10,577 nucleotides of DNA from positions 1 through 10,577 of the forward strand of contig JAEWUL010000108.1 in NCBI GenBank assembly GCA_023459435.1, written 5' to 3'. Source of the stretch: Bacteroidota bacterium. Lineage in GTDB: Bacteria > Bacteroidota > Bacteroidia > Bacteroidales > WCHB1-69. The notes under the pieces are model-generated. The model saw nothing but the letters and a program-made list of their open reading frames with translations, was not told the origin of the DNA and made no database searches. Shown one piece after another: positions 6,712 to 10,577 of the stretch (the first letter of the stretch is position 1; the number at the start of each line of letters is the position of its first letter). The position numbers and the translations under genes were made by a program.

Positions 6712-7839
6712 ATGAGGATAGTTGTTAACACCCGATTACTTCTCAAAAACAGGTTGGAAGGCATTGGCTGGTTCTCTTATGAAACGCTAAAAAGAATCAC
6801 CAGAAATCATCCTGAACATCAATTTTATTTTATCTTTGACAGACCATTTCATGAGGATTTTGTTTTTTCAGAAAACGTCACTCCCATAGTGTCATATCCA
6901 CCTGCGAGACACCCCTATTTGTGGTATCTTTTTTTTGAATTTGGAATACCATACTATGTGAACAAAATAAAGCCAGATATTTTTCTTTCTCCGGATGGAT
7001 GGATGCCTCTAAATCTGGATTGCAAAACGGTCAATGTAATTCATGATATTAACTTTGAACACCATCCCGAATTTATCATGCCAAAACCACTTTGGTATTA
7101 CAAGAAATATTTTCATCAATTTGCCCAAAGGGCAACCAGAATTGCTACCGTTTCAGAATATTCAAAATCAGATATTCAAAAAACATATCAGATTGCTCCT
7201 GAGAAAATTGATGTGGTTTACAATGGTTGTAACTCCTTATACAAACCATTACAAGATTCTGAAAAACAATTGATCAGAGAACAATATACACAAGGAAACC
7301 CCTATTTTCTGTTTGTTGGAGCAATCCATCCCAGAAAAAATCTGGTACGTTTGTTTCTTGCATTCGACAATTTCAAACAAACGGATCAAAAAAATACAAA
7401 ATTTGTGATTGTAGGAAATCAGAAAGGATTTACGGGAGAGATAGAACAAACCTATGAACAAATGAGATGTAAAGATGACGTTCTCTTTTTAGGCAGAAAG
7501 GAGATTGATGAACTTGTAAAGATAACCGGGGCTGCTGAAGCGATGTTATATATTTCATTATTTGAAGGGTTTGGAATTCCAATTTTGGAAGGATTTCATG
7601 CAGAGATCCCTGTAATCACTTCCAATACAACCTCTATGCCTGAAATTGGAGATGATGCCGTATCTTTAGTAAATCCCTATTCTATTGATGAGATAACCCA
7701 ATCTTTACAAAAAATTAGTGAAAACCAGGAATACAGGGAACAACTTATCTTAAAAGGAAGAAACAGAAAGCAACTTTTCAGTTGGGAAATCACAGCAGAA
7801 AAACTTTGGAATTCGATTCAATTAACCCTTCTTCATTAA
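6712..7839 (+). CDS. Glycosyltransferase, family 4 type (GT-B fold)
   Basis: A 375-residue retaining glycosyltransferase of the GT1/GT4 kind, which moves a sugar from a nucleotide-sugar donor to an unknown acceptor, typically in lipopolysaccharide, capsule or exopolysaccharide synthesis. The N-terminal domain begins MRIVVNTRLL with the acceptor-side loop EGIGWFSYE (about 16-24) and contains VNVIHDINFEHHP. The C-terminal donor domain begins at FVGAIHPRKNL (201-211), with the basic Arg208/Lys209 of the donor phosphate site, and carries the E-x7-E motif in FEGFGIPILEG (Glu285 and Glu293). There are no membrane segments, so it probably acts at the cytoplasmic face. It follows recJ by 6 nt, and its 3' end overlaps the convergent methyltransferase gene by 18 nt. 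No other polysaccharide genes are visible nearby, so its pathway is open. Confidence 0.92.
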   Translation: MRIVVNTRLLLKNRLEGIGWFSYETLKRITRNHPEHQFYFIFDRPFHEDFVFSENVTPIVSYPPARHPYLWYLFFEFGIPYYVNKIKPDIFLSPDGWMPLNLDCKTVNVIHDINFEHHPEFIMPKPLWYYKKYFHQFAQRATRIATVSEYSKSDIQKTYQIAPEKIDVVYNGCNSLYKPLQDSEKQLIREQYTQGNPYFLFVGAIHPRKNLVRLFLAFDNFKQTDQKNTKFVIVGNQKGFTGEIEQTYEQMRCKDDVLFLGRKEIDELVKITGAAEAMLYISLFEGFGIPILEGFHAEIPVITSNTTSMPEIGDDAVSLVNPYSIDEITQSLQKISENQEYREQLILKGRNRKQLFSWEITAEKLWNSIQLTLLH

Positions 7840-8637
7840 TATAAAATTGATACCAAAAAAGAAATATTCTTTTAACAAAGGGTATTTTTTCCATAATAAT
7901 GATTCCTTTTGAATGATTTCATCATAACTATATTTATTATGATAAGCCGGATAAAAGAAACGGATATAAGAGATAGAATCCTGTTCCAAAAATAGTTCTG
8001 AATTTTTAAAGATGGATCTCCATTGGTGAAGCGGTCTTGTATTCTCATTTCCAAATAAAATTTTTTTCCCTAATCTTTCGTCAAAATACTCAGAAACTCT
8101 TCTAAATCCTCTCTCTCTAAAATGTTTATATCGGGTAAAAATATTATTTCCATTCTCTTCACAAACAATCACTTTACCACCATTAGTGAGTAAATGCCCC
8201 AAAACAGTAGCACATTGCTCTATAGGTTCAATATGGTGTAAAGTATCAATAGCAATAATGTAATCAAACCGATGATCAGAATCAGAATAATCAAAAAAGT
8301 CCCTGTATTCAAAAGTTAAGCTGGATAGATCCCCAAATTGAGACCAGTATTTTAAACGTGAGCTAATTTCATCAAAATAGTATTCTAAGGTAATGGCGTG
8401 TACTTTATGACCAAGAAGTGTCAGTAAAATGGCAGTTGTTCCATACCCACAACCTAAATCAAGAATACTGGAAGCCGGTTTTGTTATTGAGTTTAACAAA
8501 AACTGATAGCGTTGAAAAAGATACGCTTTTCTAAAATGATAAAGATCTTTGTTATTTGCAAACCGATGGTATTTTGCAACATCTTTATTTTCATGGAGTT
8601 CAATTTCGAGAAGTTGAAAAAAGTGATCCAAAGTCAT
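7822..8637 (-). CDS. Class I SAM-dependent methyltransferase
   Basis: A 271-residue protein with a Rossmann-like methyltransferase core: motif I LDLGCGYGT (59-67) binds S-adenosylmethionine, an acidic residue follows in AITLEYYFDE (81-90), motif IV-like DYIIAIDTLHHIEP (125-138) lies in the active-site strand, and GGKVIVCEE (153-161) follows. The first 50 residues and the last 100 are family-specific and do not reveal the substrate; the C-terminal part is rich in Tyr and Phe. The chosen start is the ATG at 8637. A longer reading from a TTG at 8670 is rejected because that TTG is part of the -7 box TATTTTTG (8675-8668). The gene converges on the glycosyltransferase with 18 nt of overlap. A joint role in glycan or lipid decoration is possible but only inferred from position. 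Confidence 0.9.
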   Translation of the reverse strand: MTLDHFFQLLEIELHENKDVAKYHRFANNKDLYHFRKAYLFQRYQFLLNSITKPASSILDLGCGYGTTAILLTLLGHKVHAITLEYYFDEISSRLKYWSQFGDLSSLTFEYRDFFDYSDSDHRFDYIIAIDTLHHIEPIEQCATVLGHLLTNGGKVIVCEENGNNIFTRYKHFRERGFRRVSEYFDERLGKKILFGNENTRPLHQWRSIFKNSELFLEQDSISYIRFFYPAYHNKYSYDEIIQKESLLWKKYPLLKEYFFFGINFILMKKG

Positions 8638-8667
8638 ACAAAAAAAAATAAAAAATAATTTAGTTTG

Positions 8668-8675
8668 CAAAAATA
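8668..8675 (-). promoter_or_regulatory. -7 box of the methyltransferase promoter
   Basis: Minus-strand TATTTTTG fits TAnnTTTG and lies about 30 nt upstream of the ATG at 8637. No clear -33 element is visible. As with hflX, an in-frame TTG inside this box could mislead a gene caller. Confidence 0.55.
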
Positions 8676-8710
8676 CAATTTTAATATTAATTATTTGGGC
8701 ATTCCGGCTC

Positions 8711-8732
8711 GAGACAACGCAGGCATTATCTC
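8711..8732 (-). repeat. REP-like hairpin with G-U pairs
   Basis: On the minus strand GAGATAATGC and GCGTTGTCTC are separated by two bases and pair over all ten positions if two G-U wobbles are allowed. The plus strand would instead have A-C mismatches. The form GTAGAGATAATGC resembles short palindromic repeats with GTAGAGA/TCTCTAC ends that are, from memory, scattered in Bacteroidota genomes. It lies upstream of the methyltransferase promoter, so it is not that gene's terminator. Confidence 0.4.
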
Positions 8733-8959
8733 TACAGAAAACAGAAATTATCGTGAGCGTTGTATCTTCGTCATGCGATATTTGCCGATATGATCGTTAT
8801 GAGCCCCTTTATGCCATCCTCCCCCTACCATTCCTCCGCATTAGGGTGGATCTAGGAAAATCAGAAAACATCAAAAGCATTACTATCCAGGTAGTTAAAG
8901 AAAAAACAACTCTCCTTTAAATTTTTTGTCAGAAAAGTCTGTTAATAGTGATTTTTTTA

Positions 8960-8967
8960 TATATTTG
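8960..8967 (+). promoter_or_regulatory. -7 box upstream of the TATC-repeat leader
   Basis: TATATTTG matches TAnnTTTG exactly. It lies 24 nt before the ATG at 8992, the same distance class as the recJ and kinase promoters in this window. Transcripts from here would carry the TATC tract and reach the lipoprotein gene at 9209 with a leader of about 230 nt. The -33 element is unclear. Confidence 0.55.
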
Positions 8968-8991
8968 CAATACAAAAAGAATTTTTAAAAA

Positions 8992-9081
<90 letters not shown>

Positions 9082-9208
9082 TGCTAATGGAGTTTGATAC
9101 TGAAAAACAGATAATAATTTAAGTATAAACATTCAAAAATGGATTTTATTTATATTTAATCTTATATTTTCAAACACATTATTCAATCAAAATTTAAAAC
9201 AAAAAAAT

Positions 9209-9814
9209 ATGAAAATTTTCAATTCGATAGTTTTATCAATAATAACAATCTCAATAATATTATCAGGTTGCACCGACACTTCAGATGAATTAAAAAACAC
9301 GAATCAAAGTTACCAAAATGAAGCAGAAATTAATAATCCTAAAGCTTTTCCTTGGGTAGTTGCATTAATTGCAATAAAATTAATAGCTGAAGTAGTTGAA
9401 GGAAAGTATTATCAAGATATTGAATATTATCCTAACGGTCAAATTAAATCAACAAAAACTGGATGTAGAGGTTTTGTTGGAACTTGCTCTGTTCCATCAA
9501 GATGTTTAAATAACGGAGATAATTTGACGCAATATCCTATCGAATTAGATTCTGTGGAAATTAATGAAACTAAAACAATTTATCCAGAACTTATTAAATC
9601 TAATATTGGAATTCTTTATGCGATTAATAAAGAAGAATATCCTGAAGATTGTAATTATTTCTTCGCTGCAAATACAAAAGAAATTTCTGGAGAATTAGTG
9701 ATTGATAACCCCAATATTTTAAAAGAACTAGGACTTAATGAACCAATTGTTGTTAAGGGAGAGTATCAAGTAATTGAAAGTAATGATTATAAATTTATAA
9801 TCATTCATGAATAA
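9209..9814 (+). CDS. Lipoprotein of unknown function (201 residues)
   Basis: The N-terminus MKIFNSIVLS is followed by a hydrophobic run and the lipobox ILSGC, with Cys21 as the lipidated residue after signal peptidase II cleavage. The protein should therefore be anchored in the envelope. After an Asn/Glu-rich linker there is a second hydrophobic stretch, PWVVALIAIKLIAEVV (about 48-63), long enough to insert into or lie on a membrane. Then comes YYPNGQIKS, resembling one MORN-like half repeat, and a cysteine cluster GCRGFVGTCSVPSRC (three Cys within 15 residues) plus a later Cys in EDCNYF, so disulfides are likely. The C-terminal part has alternating beta-strand patterns. I do not recognise the family. 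A possible promoter is 240 nt upstream, with the TATC tract in the leader. An intrinsic terminator begins 13 nt after the stop. Confidence 0.75.
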   Translation: MKIFNSIVLSIITISIILSGCTDTSDELKNTNQSYQNEAEINNPKAFPWVVALIAIKLIAEVVEGKYYQDIEYYPNGQIKSTKTGCRGFVGTCSVPSRCLNNGDNLTQYPIELDSVEINETKTIYPELIKSNIGILYAINKEEYPEDCNYFFAANTKEISGELVIDNPNILKELGLNEPIVVKGEYQVIESNDYKFIIIHE

Positions 9815-9827
9815 GATCAATTTTTTC

Positions 9828-9882
9828 ATGCACACCAAAATAAATAACACCATAATAAATATTTTGGTGTGCATTTTTTTTT
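9828..9882 (+). terminator. Intrinsic terminator overlapping the start of the next gene
   Basis: ATGCACACCAAAATA (9828-9842) and its perfect reverse complement (9860-9874) form a 15-bp stem with a 17-nt loop. The stem runs straight into nine T residues (9874-9882), then G and more T. This has the form of a Rho-independent terminator for plus-strand transcription. It lies 13 nt after the stop of the first lipoprotein gene. The first three bases of the stem are the likely start codon of the second lipoprotein gene. Confidence 0.8.
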
Positions 9883-10577
9883 GTTTTTCTTGTAATACTT
9901 TTAATTCAGATAAAAAATTTAATAAAAAACAAGTACTAACTTTTAAAAATGACAGTATAGAGTATACTGTTTTTGAAAATTCATTAAAAGTTAATTCAGA
10001 TAACATATCTCAATGTGAAAAATTCCTAGAAATAAATAATTCACAAAATGGATTTGAAATTCATGGTGCAGATATTGCTGATCTCTTTTCAATATTCCAT
10101 AACATTAATAAAAATAATATTGATCTAAGAAATAGAAAAGCAATATTTTATTCAATTTTATATAAAGGTGTTGTCGTTGATCATGTTAAAACAGAAATCT
10201 TCCAGAAACTACTTGACCAAAGAGAATTAAAAATTTCAAAAAACAGTTTTAAAGACAGTGTAAATCTTTTGATTGATGAAGATTCAATTAAAATTGATCA
10301 ATTTTTAAATAGAAATAACAAAGATGAAATCAAAGTATTATTAAGCAACGATAAATATATTTTAATCAATGTAAATTTGCGAATTCTTTCAAATACATTA
10401 AATGAATTATATCCAAATAAATTTTTTTACAACGGAGAAAATCAAAAAAGATACAATTTAGAAATCCCATTAGGGAAAAACGAAGAGTCAATTATTATTT
10501 ATTTGCAAGAAAAGTATGGAATCCGAATAGAAAAAATTCAAAAAGAGATTCAGACCTATGTTATCATTGATAAATAA
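9828..10577 (+). CDS. Second probable lipoprotein of unknown function (249 residues)
   Basis: Read from the ATG at 9828 the protein starts MHTKINNTIINILVCIFFCF and then SCN: basic residues, a hydrophobic core and Cys22 in the F-S-C-N setting often seen in Bacteroidota lipoproteins. An ATG at 9807, overlapping the first lipoprotein gene by 8 nt, adds seven residues (MNKINFF) and would keep the start outside the terminator stem. The mature part is rich in Asn, Lys and Ile. The segment FEIHGADIADLFSIFHNI and the end, which pairs YNLEIPL with YLQEKYGIRIEKIQKEIQTYVIID, recall the layout of DUF3738-type domains (Soli_TIGR03435) from memory. This is a weak, unverified likeness. The stop codon is the last three bases of the window, so the gene is complete. 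Base composition is even more AT-rich than in the housekeeping genes. Confidence 0.7.
   Translation: MHTKINNTIINILVCIFFCFSCNTFNSDKKFNKKQVLTFKNDSIEYTVFENSLKVNSDNISQCEKFLEINNSQNGFEIHGADIADLFSIFHNINKNNIDLRNRKAIFYSILYKGVVVDHVKTEIFQKLLDQRELKISKNSFKDSVNLLIDEDSIKIDQFLNRNNKDEIKVLLSNDKYILINVNLRILSNTLNELYPNKFFYNGENQKRYNLEIPLGKNEESIIIYLQEKYGIRIEKIQKEIQTYVIIDK

Noticed and set aside
8638..8670. TTG start extending the methyltransferase by eleven residues
   Set aside because: The TTG lies in the minus-strand -7 box TATTTTTG. The added residues are a low-complexity Phe-rich run.
8753..8920. Open frame starting at a GTG in the GC-richer block (about 55 residues)
   Set aside because: No ATG, no start context and no recognisable motif. 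The block is better explained as a non-coding or decayed repeat.
9728..10006. Minus-strand 92-residue reading frame
   Set aside because: It is antisense to both lipoprotein genes and crosses the terminator; its composition follows from the AT-rich opposite strand.

Overview
The window looks like a chromosomal piece of a member of the Bacteroidota. The evidence is AT-rich DNA, several exact matches to the Bacteroidota sigma factor -7 box TAnnTTTG just upstream of genes, A-rich start regions with no clear Shine-Dalgarno sequence, and Bacteroidota-like versions of DnaA, RecJ and HflX. The genus cannot be read from the sequence.

Layout. Positions 1-509 hold the start of a short-chain dehydrogenase on the minus strand, cut by the window edge. 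Positions 510-936 form a repeat-laden intergenic region: a 13-nt direct repeat, a pair of 37-nt inverted repeats about 125 nt apart, and five CATTATT units abutting the hflX promoter. Next come the ribosome-associated GTPase HflX (+) and, convergent with it, a minus-strand pair: a stand-alone riboflavin kinase domain followed by an exported leucine-rich-repeat protein, overlapping by 38 nt. A 242-nt AT-rich gap (3112-3353) holds two face-to-face promoter elements and one perfect DnaA box. It precedes dnaA (+), recJ (+, with its own promoter) and a family 4-type glycosyltransferase (+, 6 nt after recJ, so probably cotranscribed). A SAM-dependent methyltransferase (-) converges on the glycosyltransferase with an 18-nt overlap of 3' ends.

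From about 8676 the character changes. A small block richer in GC (about 46 % by hand count over 8701-8860) with a hairpin-forming sequence is followed by a strong -7 box. Then comes a tiny reading frame whose start is made of nine perfect TATC tetranucleotides, a classic hypermutable tract. After it lie two very AT-rich genes for small lipoproteins of unknown function. Between these two genes is a strong intrinsic terminator whose hairpin begins at the likely start codon of the second gene, so terminator and signal-peptide codons share the same bases.

How it fits together. The centre (dnaA, recJ, hflX) is housekeeping: replication initiation, single-strand exonuclease repair and a stress-related ribosomal GTPase. 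The sugar transferase and methyltransferase may act on envelope or small-molecule substrates, but nothing here names the substrate. The right end (8676-10577) looks like accessory DNA and is the most interesting part. It combines a possible phase-variable leader with a terminator-gated lipoprotein pair. No RNA genes, CRISPR array, transposase or phage gene were seen.
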